Source: a virus. Taken from it: a stretch of DNA of 39,343 nt. A program made the position numbers and the translations under genes. Below, piece by piece: positions 32,219 through 39,239 of the stretch. The notes beneath the pieces were generated by a model. That model made no database searches. It saw only the letters and a list, made by a program, of their open reading frames with translations, and was not told where the DNA came from. How positions within the stretch are numbered: the first letter of the stretch is position 1; every line of letters begins with the position of its first letter. Location of the stretch: the IMG/VR virus record IMGVR_UViG_3300023174_000336, positions 1 to 39,343 of that record. One strand, 5' to 3'.

Positions 32219-32950
32219 ATGTCAGAAACACCAATCACAGACGCACTCAGCACGTACATCAAGGACAACGCCTCGATCAGAAAGCCCGATGGGAAGTACC
32301 ATCCGTCAGGCCTGTTCGGCTGCGACCGCAAAACAATCTACGAGGTACTCGGTACGCCGAAGACGGACACCCGAGACGACCGCAGCTTCAGGATTCTGGA
32401 GTTGGGCCAGATCGTGCACGACTTTGTGCAGAAGGCGATCCTGACCCAGTACGACGAGGCCTACGACGAGATCAAGCTCAACGTCCCAGAGCTCAACATT
32501 GTGGGGTCAGCCGACCTCATCGTGCGGGTTGGGGACGAGTGGGAAGTCGTCGAGCTGAAGACGATCAATAGTCGGGCATTCCAGTATGGGGACATCCCAA
32601 AGCCAGAGCACGTCATGCAGCTACAAACGTACATGCATGCGATTCGAGCCAATGGGTTTACGGTTGCTGGCATTGGGCCAAACGAGGACGTCGTCTTCGA
32701 CGCGGCCCCATTCAAGGACTTGACCAAGGGTCGTCTCGTATACATTTCCAAGGACGACATGAAGATGGCCGAGTACACCATCGAGTACTCAGAGGAGCTT
32801 GCGAGGTCAATCATTGACAAGGTCGCCAAGCTGGATTACCATCTCAAGTCTAATACCCTGCCAGAGCGGTTGCCTGAAGAGAAGGGCAAGAAGCATTGGC
32901 TTTGCGGGTATTGTGAGTTCAAGACCAAGTGTTGGGAGGTAGACAAGTGA
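32219..32950 (+). CDS. PD-(D/E)XK exonuclease (Cas4/RecB-like)
   Basis: This 243-aa protein has YHPSGLFGCDRKTIYEVLG near the N-terminus (a likely cysteine ligand), then ILELGQIVHDFVQKAI, the nuclease core SADLIVRVGDEWEVVELKT (D99, E112, K114), the QLQTYMHAI helix, and a C-terminal WLCGYCEFKTKCWE with three cysteines. The layout matches Cas4-like nucleases with an iron-sulfur cluster. It probably resects ends for the annealing protein encoded next. The ATG at 32219 follows GAAGGAGGG. Confidence 0.85.
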   Translation: MSETPITDALSTYIKDNASIRKPDGKYHPSGLFGCDRKTIYEVLGTPKTDTRDDRSFRILELGQIVHDFVQKAILTQYDEAYDEIKLNVPELNIVGSADLIVRVGDEWEVVELKTINSRAFQYGDIPKPEHVMQLQTYMHAIRANGFTVAGIGPNEDVVFDAAPFKDLTKGRLVYISKDDMKMAEYTIEYSEELARSIIDKVAKLDYHLKSNTLPERLPEEKGKKHWLCGYCEFKTKCWEVDK

Positions 32951-33525
32951 GCAGATCAATCCTCGACGGTTACGTAACGGTAGACCAGCGCATCGTCGCA
33001 TTCAAGGAGGCCTTCCCCGAGGGCAGCCTCCAGAGCGAGATCGTGTTGATGTCAGACAACAAAGTGGTGATCAAGGCCTACGCCTATCGCTCACCAGAAG
33101 ATGCACGGCCAGGGATTGGCCATGCAGCTGAAGTCATTCCTGGGAAGACCAGCTTCCAGCGCGACAGCGAGCTCATGGTCTGCGAGACCTCAGCTTGGGG
33201 TCGTGCCATCGCAGCTCTTGGCTTCGAGGTCAAGCGCGGTGTAGCCACGCAGGAAGAGGTTGCTGCGGCTCAGGGCCGACAGGCCTCCCCAGCAGTCAAG
33301 ACAGACCCAGAGAAGCTTGCGACCCCAGATGACCAGAAGAAGGTCTTCGAGGTTGCGGTCGCTTCTGGCCTTGACGTCGAGCAGGTAAAGGCCTTGGTCA
33401 ACTTGTCGACTGGCAAGACCAAGCTGGACCAGCTGACGTATCAGGACTGTGACGTCATCCTCAACGAGGTCAACACCAAGGGTAGCCGTTACAAGCTTGC
33501 CCTTGACGTTAAGAAGGTGGGCTGA
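32947..33525 (+). CDS. Putative single-strand annealing / recombination protein
   Basis: The GTG start at 32947 overlaps the preceding TGA and has GGGAGGT upstream; an in-frame GTG at 32929 is rejected. The 192-aa protein has GYVTVDQRIVAFKEAFPEGS, VIKAYAYRSPEDARPGIGHA and ETSAWGRAIAALGFEVKRGV, a set conserved in many actinobacterial phages next to exonucleases and often likened to ERF/Rad52-type annealers. The C-terminal 70 residues are a separate small helical domain. Pairing of annealed strands with the nuclease before it is inferred from context. Confidence 0.65.
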   Translation: MSRSILDGYVTVDQRIVAFKEAFPEGSLQSEIVLMSDNKVVIKAYAYRSPEDARPGIGHAAEVIPGKTSFQRDSELMVCETSAWGRAIAALGFEVKRGVATQEEVAAAQGRQASPAVKTDPEKLATPDDQKKVFEVAVASGLDVEQVKALVNLSTGKTKLDQLTYQDCDVILNEVNTKGSRYKLALDVKKVG

Positions 33526-34787
33526 TGAGCATGCCGAATAATGAGCAGGCCGAAGCTGGTCTACTCGCACGGCTGCTGATTGACCCTGCCCAGATCCCTG
33601 TCATCAGTGACAAGCTGTCTGCTGATGACTTCTATCGGCCAGAGTTTAAGACTGCGTACGCGCAGATGGTTAAGCTCTCTCAGGCGCGGAAGACCGTTGA
33701 TGCGGCCACTATGGGGAAGGACGGGGAGATCCTACAGGAGCTCTTGACTCAGCTCACCCCTGCCCATCACGCGCCCCTCGAGGAGTACGCGGCCATCGTG
33801 CGGAGGGATTCGTTCCGCCGTAAGATGATCGCGTCCCTCGAGAAGGTCATCTCTCGTGTCGAGCACGAGGAGGATAGGGAGAAGCTCCTGACCGAGCTCG
33901 GATCTGTCACCGCTGCCATCATGGAAGGCGCAGAGGACGGCATGCTCCTGAGCCCAGCTGCGGCGATGGATCTGTACCTCGACGAGCTTGTCGCACGAGA
34001 GTCTGGCCGCAGAGGCCTGCGCTACGGCATCGAGCCACTCGACTCGCTCCTGAACCCAGCAAAACCTGGCGACATGATCGTCGTGGCCGCAAGGCCTTCG
34101 GTCGGCAAGTCGGCCTTGGCAGACAACATTGCCGACAACTGGGCGGTGCAGTCAGAGCACCCAGTTCTATTTGTGTCGATCGAGATGACCGTTCCCCAGC
34201 TCATGGACCGAGCTGTCTCTCGCGTAGCTCGCATCGACGCCAGTCGTGTGACGCGATGCCAGCTGACGGCAGAGGAGAAGGAGCGCATGGTCAAGGTCGT
34301 CCATGATCGACAAGCATTGAAGATCTGGTATCTCGATGACCCGCACGCAACGACTGGCAGCATCCGAGCTGCAGCTGCGCGCATTCGCCATACACATGGT
34401 GGGATCTCTGGGATCATCATCGACTACTTGCAGATCCTTAAGGACGACGGCAAGGACACCGAGGTGCAGCGAGTCACGAGAATCAGCCGCAACATCAAGG
34501 CTCTGGGGCGTGAGTTTAACTGCCCAGTGATGGCCTTGTCGCAGCTGAATCGTAGCGTCGAGCTGCGTGAGGATCAGAGTCCCAAGCTCCACGACCTCCG
34601 CGAGTCTGGTGCGATCGAGCAGGATGCTGACGTCGTCGTCGGCCTCCGTCGAGAGCTCGGCACTCCAGACATGTGGGTCGAGGTCTTGAAGAATCGCAAT
34701 GGCAAGGTCGGAAAGGTACGTCTGGACTTCGACACCCAGTACATGGTCTTCGCCAAGCCAGATCCAGTAGCTGCGGCTGTCGCATGA
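33525..34787 (+). CDS. dnaB: DnaB-like replicative helicase
   Basis: This 420-aa protein has a short N-terminal DnaB-type domain (NEQAEAGLLARLLIDPAQI; ADDFYRPEFKTAYAQM) and a RecA-like motor: RYGIEPLDSLLNPAKPGD, Walker A ARPSVGKSAL (K195), VLFVSIEMTVPQLMDR, GIIIDYLQILKD (Walker B), NCPVMALSQLNRSVE and DLRESGAIEQDADVVVGLRR. It would unwind DNA 5'-3' at the fork. ATG overlaps the previous stop by one base. The cluster lacks a polymerase gene. Confidence 0.93.
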   Translation: MSMPNNEQAEAGLLARLLIDPAQIPVISDKLSADDFYRPEFKTAYAQMVKLSQARKTVDAATMGKDGEILQELLTQLTPAHHAPLEEYAAIVRRDSFRRKMIASLEKVISRVEHEEDREKLLTELGSVTAAIMEGAEDGMLLSPAAAMDLYLDELVARESGRRGLRYGIEPLDSLLNPAKPGDMIVVAARPSVGKSALADNIADNWAVQSEHPVLFVSIEMTVPQLMDRAVSRVARIDASRVTRCQLTAEEKERMVKVVHDRQALKIWYLDDPHATTGSIRAAAARIRHTHGGISGIIIDYLQILKDDGKDTEVQRVTRISRNIKALGREFNCPVMALSQLNRSVELREDQSPKLHDLRESGAIEQDADVVVGLRRELGTPDMWVEVLKNRNGKVGKVRLDFDTQYMVFAKPDPVAAAVA

Positions 34788-35275
34788 CCAAGCTGATCAC
34801 GACGTTGAACTCGATCGTGGTCCTCGTTCTTGTGGCCTACCTATTGACGGTTACGCCTTCTGAGCTTATAGTGAACGAAGTCAACTACAGGTCGCCGATG
34901 CCAAGTGCCTCTGGCTCGGCGGCCATCCCCGAAACTATTGACGGCATTGCCACGTGGTACGACGCGACCAAGAACTACGCTTGGTTCACGAAGAAGCCTC
35001 GAGCTAATGCCGACAAGTACCACCAAGAGGGAGCACCGTATCCATTCTACGTGGCAGCTGGGCCAGAGCTCAGGGCACTGAAACCCTTCAAGTGGGGCGA
35101 CAGGCCGTACAGGATTTCAATCTACAACTACAAGACGAAGAAGGAGATTATCGGATGGGTCGTAGACGAGTGCATGTGCAGAAGGCTGGTCGACCTATCG
35201 CCAGCGGCCTTCGTAGCTCTAGGCGTCCCGCTCGGCGTAGGAATCCAAAAGGTGAAGGTGACAATCCTACCGTAG
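34784..35275 (+). CDS. RlpA-like double-psi beta-barrel protein with N-terminal anchor
   Basis: This 163-aa protein begins with a hydrophobic segment (LNSIVVLVLVAYLLTV, residues 7-22), a signal anchor, then a spacer and a domain with GIATWYDATKNYAWF near the start and GWVVDECMCRRLVDLSPAAF at the end, as in RlpA/DPBB domains. Such domains bind or cleave peptidoglycan glycan strands. In a replication module it is out of place; it may be a secreted wall enzyme. ATG overlaps the helicase stop and its last 121 bases overlap the next gene in another frame. Confidence 0.7.
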   Translation: MTKLITTLNSIVVLVLVAYLLTVTPSELIVNEVNYRSPMPSASGSAAIPETIDGIATWYDATKNYAWFTKKPRANADKYHQEGAPYPFYVAAGPELRALKPFKWGDRPYRISIYNYKTKKEIIGWVVDECMCRRLVDLSPAAFVALGVPLGVGIQKVKVTILP

Positions 35276-35430
35276 CCAAGTGGGAGGATGCCGACACGCT
35301 GGGCGAGTGCCCATACTGCGGCAAGTACAGGCCAATCATCTTTCGAGGTGATGTGAAACCATGCTTCATGTGGGAAAGGGTTGAAGAAGATGACGGAGAT
35401 GACGGAAGCTCAGAAGAGGGGGAGGAATAA
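35155..35430 (+). CDS. Small protein with CxxC motif, overlapping the RlpA-like gene
   Basis: This 91-aa protein starts at ATG 35155 with AAGGAG upstream. The first 40 residues are very basic (GRRRVHVQKAGRPIASGLRS), lie inside the 121-base overlap and are probably shaped by it. After them come a CPYCGKYRPIIF zinc-ribbon half and an acidic tail (EEDDGDDGSSEEGEE). It overlaps the next gene by about 41 bases. Function unknown; zinc-binding is plausible. Confidence 0.6.
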   Translation: MGRRRVHVQKAGRPIASGLRSSRRPARRRNPKGEGDNPTVAKWEDADTLGECPYCGKYRPIIFRGDVKPCFMWERVEEDDGDDGSSEEGEE

Positions 35431-35737
35431 CCGCAAGCGCGGCAACGCCATCGAGCTATGGGCGTGTAAGAAGCTCGGCATTAGCAGGACAGGGATGTTC
35501 GGAGGCAAGGCCGATGGCGGCAAGTACGACGAGCGTTTCGTGATTCAGGTGAAGAGTGGTGGGGCATTCAGCGAGAGGACATGGAGTCTTCTGGAATCTC
35601 TCAAGCCACTTGCGCACCAGACCAGAGGCGTGGTTTACGCCTCAGCTGACGGAGCGGGTAGCAAACGCCGCTCATACATTTGCATCGAGCTGGACGACTT
35701 TGTCCGACTCGTAGGGCAGGAGGAAAGCAATGTCTGA
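35390..35737 (+). CDS. Resolvase-like PD-(D/E)XK nuclease
   Basis: This 115-aa protein has GRNNRKRGNAIELWACKKLG followed by GKADGGKYDERFVIQVKSGG. The nuclease pattern is an N-terminal glutamate, a D and a Q-x-K, which resembles archaeal-type Holliday junction resolvases and small phage resolvases. Resolving branched replication intermediates before packaging would fit. The start is uncertain: ATG 35390 is chosen, with a TTG at 35381 and an ATG at 35399 as alternatives. It overlaps the SSB gene by eight bases. Confidence 0.7.
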   Translation: MTEMTEAQKRGRNNRKRGNAIELWACKKLGISRTGMFGGKADGGKYDERFVIQVKSGGAFSERTWSLLESLKPLAHQTRGVVYASADGAGSKRRSYICIELDDFVRLVGQEESNV

Positions 35738-36071
35738 TAAGGGACAGTTCATCGCAACAGTCGGCAAGGTCGGCACAGATCCAGAGCTCAAGGAGACGAA
35801 GGTCGGCCCAGTGCTGACGTTCCGCTTCGCAGTGCAGACTGGCTACCCTTCGGCCAAGGGAGAGAAGGGGCCAGATCCTGTGTGGTACGACGTCACCACG
35901 TTTAAGCAGGAGCTCTTCGACCAGATCAAGGGAGCGGCCTACAAGGGCGCAAACGTCTGCGTTGAGGGCTACATCAAGGGTCGCGAGTACAACGGCAAGA
36001 CTTACTACAGCATTACGGCCTCCCGCGTGGGCAAGGTCGAGTGGCTGAAGAAGACCGAGCTTCCGTTCTAA
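35730..36071 (+). CDS. ssb: Single-stranded DNA-binding protein
   Basis: This 113-aa protein has an OB-fold order typical of bacterial SSB: QFIATVGKVGTDPELKET, VLTFRFAVQTGY, DPVWYDVTTFKQELFDQIKG and CVEGYIKGREYNGKTYYSIT. It is shorter than host SSBs and lacks the acidic C-terminal tail, so it may not recruit host partners. ATG 35730 follows GGAGGAAAGCA. It lies between the resolvase and primase-like genes. Confidence 0.92.
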   Translation: MSDKGQFIATVGKVGTDPELKETKVGPVLTFRFAVQTGYPSAKGEKGPDPVWYDVTTFKQELFDQIKGAAYKGANVCVEGYIKGREYNGKTYYSITASRVGKVEWLKKTELPF

Positions 36072-36961
36072 TGCAGTCCTTCCTCGAGACGGTCTGGAAC
36101 CAGAGTCGCGGTATGCACGCTGACCCTTTGGGTCTGGCGTATGGCGAGCTGCGATTCATGAAGACTGATCCTAATGGCGAGAAGGACGTGCGGCAGTTTT
36201 TCTGTGACATGTCGCTGAGCCACGAGTTTGGGATCAAGCAGGCCGTTGAGGAGGCCATGCAGAAAGTGGCCGATGGCTGGGACGTCTACTACGGCGTGCT
36301 GCTGCGCAACTCCATGAAGGGGACTGCAGCAGCTTGCCCAGAGTGGACGAGCATCCTGTGGGCTGACATCGACGGCAAGAACTTTGCTAACAAGGGCGCA
36401 GCTCTTGCAGCACTGAACCTGTACCCGATCAGGCCGAGCATTGTCGTGGACTCTGGCAACGGATTCCACGCCTACTGGCTCCTCGACAATCCACTACCGA
36501 AAGGGGAGGCGCAGCTTGCGATGAAGGAGATTGCTCGCATCTGCGGAGGCGATGCGGTGAGCGACTTCCCGCGAGTACTGCGCCTCCCTGACACCAGAAA
36601 CTACAAGAAGCCACCGTACCCACCAGTGCGGCTGCTTCGTCTCGATCGTGAACAGCTCTATCGGCCTACAGACTTCGTAGTCCCAGAGAAGAAGAGCACG
36701 CGCAAGCGTGAGATCCTCAACGACGGCGACCTTGCGAAGATCCCTGTGTGGCTGAGCGAGCTGGTCAAGGACGGTGCTCCTCGAGGGCAGCGATCCGAGA
36801 CGTCATTCAAGGCCTGTCTCTGGCTCATGCGATACGGCATCAGCGAAGGCCAGATCAGGGATCTCTTCGCCAGCAATCCAGCTGGGATCGGAGAGAAGTA
36901 TTCAGAGTCTGGCGACCGCTGGCTCAGTAGGACAATCGCAGCTGCGAGGGAGGCGTTGTAA
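36071..36961 (+). CDS. AEP-type primase-like (prim-pol) protein
   Basis: This 296-aa protein has the motifs of archaeo-eukaryotic primases: ILWADIDGK (D99, D101), VVDSGNGFHAYWLL (H133) and FPRVLRLPDTRNYK. The C-terminal helical part (RSETSFKACLWLMRYGISEG; RWLSRTIAAAREAL) resembles small domains found behind such cores. It likely makes primers, perhaps some DNA, for host polymerase. ATG 36071 overlaps the SSB stop; an in-frame ATG at 36041 lies inside SSB and is rejected. Confidence 0.85.
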   Translation: MQSFLETVWNQSRGMHADPLGLAYGELRFMKTDPNGEKDVRQFFCDMSLSHEFGIKQAVEEAMQKVADGWDVYYGVLLRNSMKGTAAACPEWTSILWADIDGKNFANKGAALAALNLYPIRPSIVVDSGNGFHAYWLLDNPLPKGEAQLAMKEIARICGGDAVSDFPRVLRLPDTRNYKKPPYPPVRLLRLDREQLYRPTDFVVPEKKSTRKREILNDGDLAKIPVWLSELVKDGAPRGQRSETSFKACLWLMRYGISEGQIRDLFASNPAGIGEKYSESGDRWLSRTIAAAREAL

Positions 36962-37164
36962 TGGCAGGAGTAAAAGCAAAGCGAGCTGGCGTAGCAAAGC
37001 CGCCAGTATGGACGATCACCAGCTGCAGCGAGTGCAACCACGTGATCGATTACACAGATCCCAAGAGAGTCGTCTTCCCAGCTGTGCGCGTGAAGGTCAT
37101 CACCTTTACCGAGGCCAAGGGCTCGACTCGCTGGGAGTGGCGGCATAAGGCCTGCTTCAAGTAA
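36961..37164 (+). CDS. Small zinc-finger-like protein
   Basis: This 67-aa protein has CSECNHVIDY (C22, C25) and a C-terminal RHKACFK, giving a C-C-H-C set of possible zinc ligands. The N-terminus is basic. Its ATG overlaps the primase stop. No family is recognised; DNA binding or protein interaction is plausible. Confidence 0.7.
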   Translation: MAGVKAKRAGVAKPPVWTITSCSECNHVIDYTDPKRVVFPAVRVKVITFTEAKGSTRWEWRHKACFK

Positions 37165-37172
37165 GGAGAGAC

Positions 37173-37430
37173 ATGAGCAACGTTGACTGGTACGAAAGCA
37201 TCAACCGATACCGAGACAGGGCGCAGGAGTACGGCAAGCTCAAGAGCGAAGCAGCTCAGGAGTTTGTCAGGCTCGTGGCCATTAAGACAGACCGATGGGT
37301 TGCCCAGAAGATGGTCGACGCCGAGTACGCTGAGAAGCTTGAGGTCGCTCAGGCCGAGACCGAGATCGCAAAGGTAGCAATGGGAAACTTCATCGCAGAA
37401 GCATTCAAGAAGCTGAAGGAGGAAATCTAA
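37173..37430 (+). CDS. Small helical protein of unknown function
   Basis: This 85-aa protein is almost wholly helical and charged (YRDRAQEYGKLKSEAAQEFV; AEKLEVAQAETEIAKVAMG), so it may form a coiled coil. ATG 37173 has AAGGAGAGAC upstream. Its stop overlaps the ATG of the next gene. No motif is recognised. Confidence 0.7.
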   Translation: MSNVDWYESINRYRDRAQEYGKLKSEAAQEFVRLVAIKTDRWVAQKMVDAEYAEKLEVAQAETEIAKVAMGNFIAEAFKKLKEEI

Positions 37431-37567
37431 TGCCGATTAATCCAGTATTTGCGACGTCACGTATCAAGGGATTTGTGGCTCGATACCACACGCTCGTGAT
37501 CTTCACAGCTGGGCAGGCCTCAGCTTTGATCTTCCTGCTTGTGGCCAGACTCCTAGGCGGCAAGTGA
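37430..37567 (+). CDS. 45-aa single-pass membrane protein
   Basis: The frame of 45 codons starts at ATG 37430, overlapping the previous TAA, with AAGGAGGAAATC upstream. It reads MPINPVFATSRIKGFVARYH, followed by a hydrophobic stretch LVIFTAGQASALIFLLVARL and LGGK. The basic N-terminus and one long hydrophobic segment suggest an inner membrane protein with its N-terminus inside. Its TGA overlaps the next GTG. Function unknown. Confidence 0.7.
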   Translation: MPINPVFATSRIKGFVARYHTLVIFTAGQASALIFLLVARLLGGK

Positions 37568-37788
37568 GATGCCCGAACTGCGGGAGCTCGGACTTCAATC
37601 GGTACAGGGCTCCGCAGGATACGATGGGGATGACGGTGAGGAGACACAGCTGCGTGAAGTGCGCGAAGATCTTCCTCTCGTTTCAGATCCCGTACTCGGA
37701 GGAGAAGGCGCACCAGCTCCTCAACCTCATCTTGGCCGCGACGAAGAAGAGGCCGACCGTTTCTTTAAAGAGAAAGCTCGTGAACTAG
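37564..37788 (+). CDS. Zinc-ribbon protein (NrdR-like N-terminus), 0 frame
   Basis: This 74-aa protein starts with GTG at 37564, overlapping the previous TGA. RCPNCGSSDF and RRHSCVKCAKIFLSFQI form a four-cysteine zinc ribbon like that at the front of NrdR, but no ATP-cone domain follows. It ends soon after TTTAAAG at 37764-37770. A -1 shift there would join it to 47 more residues of the frame ending at 37913, giving about 116 aa. Whether the short or fused form is made cannot be told from sequence alone. Confidence 0.7.
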   Translation: MRCPNCGSSDFNRYRAPQDTMGMTVRRHSCVKCAKIFLSFQIPYSEEKAHQLLNLILAATKKRPTVSLKRKLVN

Positions 37789-37913
37789 GCTACCTCGACG
37801 AGGGCGGCAAAGGCCTCTGGGCGTTCTACCGAGACAACGGCATTCTCCCGCCAGAGTACATGCGTCGGGTGATCCCAAGCAAAGAGCTGACTGGGACAAT
37901 CGACAAGCTCTAG
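37569..37913 (+). CDS. Overlapping frame whose 3' half looks coding (fusion by -1 shift or internal start)
   Basis: This frame is open from ATG 37569 to TAG 37911-37913. Its first 60 residues overlap the zinc ribbon and look like a shadow. The last 55 look genuine (RFFKEKARELGYLDEGGKGL; WAFYRDNGILPPEYMRRVIP). Either it is translated from an internal GTG or the shared ribosome site, or ribosomes shift -1 from the zinc-ribbon frame at T_TTA_AAG. Coding therefore extends up to the terminator at 37921. The exact N-terminus is unresolved. Confidence 0.5.
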   Translation: MPELRELGLQSVQGSAGYDGDDGEETQLREVREDLPLVSDPVLGGEGAPAPQPHLGRDEEEADRFFKEKARELGYLDEGGKGLWAFYRDNGILPPEYMRRVIPSKELTGTIDKL

Positions 37914-37920
37914 GCCAGAA

Positions 37921-37965
37921 AGCAAAAAAGCCGAGGCGGCCATGTGGCTACCTCGGCTTTTTGCT
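37921..37965. terminator. Bidirectional terminator between convergent units
   Basis: GCCGAGG (37930-37936) pairs with CCTCGGC (37951-37957), extended by AAAAA/TTTTT (37925-37929 with 37958-37962) and AGC/GCT after one bulged A (37924), with a small inner GCC/GGC hairpin. A/T runs flank both sides of the GC stem, so it can stop transcription from the left and from the right. Confidence 0.9.
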
Positions 37966-37971
37966 TGAGCT

Positions 37972-38145
37972 CTAAATGTTCAGTCGTGCTGGGGACTCTG
38001 CCATAGCTCGAAGGCGAGCTAGGACGATTGACAGGCAAGGCGTGCAGTAGAGCTTCTTGCCGCCTCGATACTTAGTGCTATGCAGCCTTTCGCCGTCGCA
38101 CTTCTTCCCGATGACTCCGCTAAGGCACTTCTTCTGCTCTTTCAC
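37972..38145 (-). CDS. Small zinc-binding-like protein, leftward
   Basis: This 57-aa protein starts with GTG at 38145, chosen because AAAGGAGG lies four bases upstream; an in-frame GTG at 38172 would put that site inside the coding region. It has CLSGVIGKKCDGERLH and YCTPCLSIVLARL, which could form a four-cysteine zinc site, followed by a hydrophobic helix. It is transcribed alone between the promoter at 38199 and the terminator at 37921. Function unknown. Confidence 0.7.
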   Translation of the reverse strand: MKEQKKCLSGVIGKKCDGERLHSTKYRGGKKLYCTPCLSIVLARLRAMAESPARLNI

Positions 38146-38198
38146 TTTGCCTCCTTTAGCAGTGCCAGCCACATGGCCAGCTCTTGACTGCTAAGTAG

Positions 38199-38206
38199 AG
38201 TATAGC
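38199..38206 (-). promoter_or_regulatory. Candidate extended -10 promoter, leftward
   Basis: On the minus strand TGC is followed by TATACT (38204-38199), an extended -10 element with no good -35. It lies about 50 bases before the ribosome site of the 37972-38145 gene and just after the terminator of the upstream leftward operon, so it would give that gene its own transcript. Confidence 0.5.
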
Positions 38207-38211
38207 ACATC

Positions 38212-38293
38212 AAAAAAATGGCCATACCACTTTTTCCTCTACCCACGCTCAGAGCTTTTTCTGGTCGTGCGTAAAAAATAGATGGTACGGCCA
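38212..38293 (-). terminator. Terminator of the ribozyme operon, long loop
   Basis: On the minus strand TGGCCGTACCA (38293-38283) pairs with TGGTATGGCCA (38229-38219) with one G-T pair, followed by seven T (38218-38212). The 53-base loop contains its own GCACG/CGTG hairpin. It ends transcription five bases after the last gene of the leftward operon. Confidence 0.7.
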
Positions 38294-38297
38294 CTTT

Positions 38298-38645
38298 TCA
38301 ATCCTCATCAAAAATGAATACAGGAACCCACCCATCCGACATGCAAGCTCCTGCAGCCTCAGGCCACCCTGAGGTGTCGACCTTTGTGCCACACGCTTGC
38401 GTGAGTGGCAGGCCATTGATCTCGAGCTCTTCTGGCTCAGCCGATACGCCGACAGGCCAGTCGCACTTACTGCACGCCCACACGACGCTGCGCGGGGAGT
38501 CCTTGTACGGCTGGCTCGGCTCATGGCCAAGCTTGGTGGCCTCGTCGATGCTCTGCAGGTAGAGCCTGCCCAGTGCGCCAGACCAGCGGTTGAGCTTGAA
38601 CGGTACGAGCTCTTCGTCGTCCGCCTTCTTCCATAGCGAGCTCAC
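38298..38645 (-). CDS. Unknown protein with CxxC, last gene of the leftward operon
   Basis: This 115-aa acidic protein starts with GTG at 38645 overlapping the previous TGA. It has VVWACSKCDWPVGVSAEPEE, a CxxC pair, and a later single cysteine (TQACGTK), so a zinc site is possible. The C-terminus ends VPVFIFDED. No family is recognised. There is no ribozyme between it and its neighbour. Confidence 0.65.
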   Translation of the reverse strand: MSSLWKKADDEELVPFKLNRWSGALGRLYLQSIDEATKLGHEPSQPYKDSPRSVVWACSKCDWPVGVSAEPEELEINGLPLTQACGTKVDTSGWPEAAGACMSDGWVPVFIFDED

Positions 38646-38872
38646 ACTGCCAGCTTGACGGCCACGCCGACGTTCTTACGAGACCAGCGAGCGATGCGCT
38701 CCATGGCCTCCTGCTGCGTGCGAGCTCTTCCTGTGACGTGCGATCGTGGCGACCGAGTCAGGGACGTCGTAGCTTCGAAGCCATACGTCCAGCTGTATCG
38801 GTCGTCCTTCCAGATCCTAAAAATGAATCCTTCGTCCGTATACCCTTTGTCGATGTTAACTCCGTCCATCAT
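38642..38872 (-). CDS. Small unknown protein
   Basis: This 76-aa protein starts at ATG 38872 with AAGGAGACCT upstream, inside the end of the preceding gene (17-base overlap). It has a beta-rich first half (EGFIFRIWKDDRYSWTYGFE) and a basic helical second half (TQQEAMERIARWSRKN). This resembles a small dsRBD-like alpha/beta shape, but no family is recognised. Confidence 0.65.
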   Translation of the reverse strand: MMDGVNIDKGYTDEGFIFRIWKDDRYSWTYGFEATTSLTRSPRSHVTGRARTQQEAMERIARWSRKNVGVAVKLAV

Positions 38873-39239
38873 AGGTCTCCTTCATACACTTGATGCAGAT
38901 CGGCACGAGGCCGATGCCGCGTAATGCGTTAGCTGTGGCCTTGCTCTTGCCGACTTCCATGAAAGCTACGCTGGTCTCGCGGTCAAAGTAACCACCAGTG
39001 CCAGTGTAGATGTCGACTCGGATCTTCTTGCCGCAAGCTACGCAGATTTCCAAATAGTTTGCTCGTCCTTCCCTCCAGCTCTCCCGCGCATGCTGGTCGA
39101 GCTTCTCGTCGCTGGGGAGGAGGATGCCGCCATTACCAGCAAGCCTCTCGAGCACTACGACCATGTGGTCGACGTCTGGGTTGCTTGTGATTTGGCAGAT
39201 CCTCCTCGCCAGCTGAGGGATGGCCTCGGCCACCGTCAC
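38856..39239 (-). CDS. Unknown protein with two CxxC pairs
   Basis: This 127-aa protein starts with GTG 39239 overlapping the TGA of the gene before. It has CVACGKKIRVDIY in the middle and CIKCMKETYDG at the end, forming a likely four-cysteine zinc site. Before it is a helical region (VAEAIPQLARRICQITSNP). Several genes of this operon share small size and cysteine pairs, so they may be a set of zinc-binding early proteins. No family is recognised. Confidence 0.7.
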   Translation of the reverse strand: MTVAEAIPQLARRICQITSNPDVDHMVVVLERLAGNGGILLPSDEKLDQHARESWREGRANYLEICVACGKKIRVDIYTGTGGYFDRETSVAFMEVGKSKATANALRGIGLVPICIKCMKETYDGRS

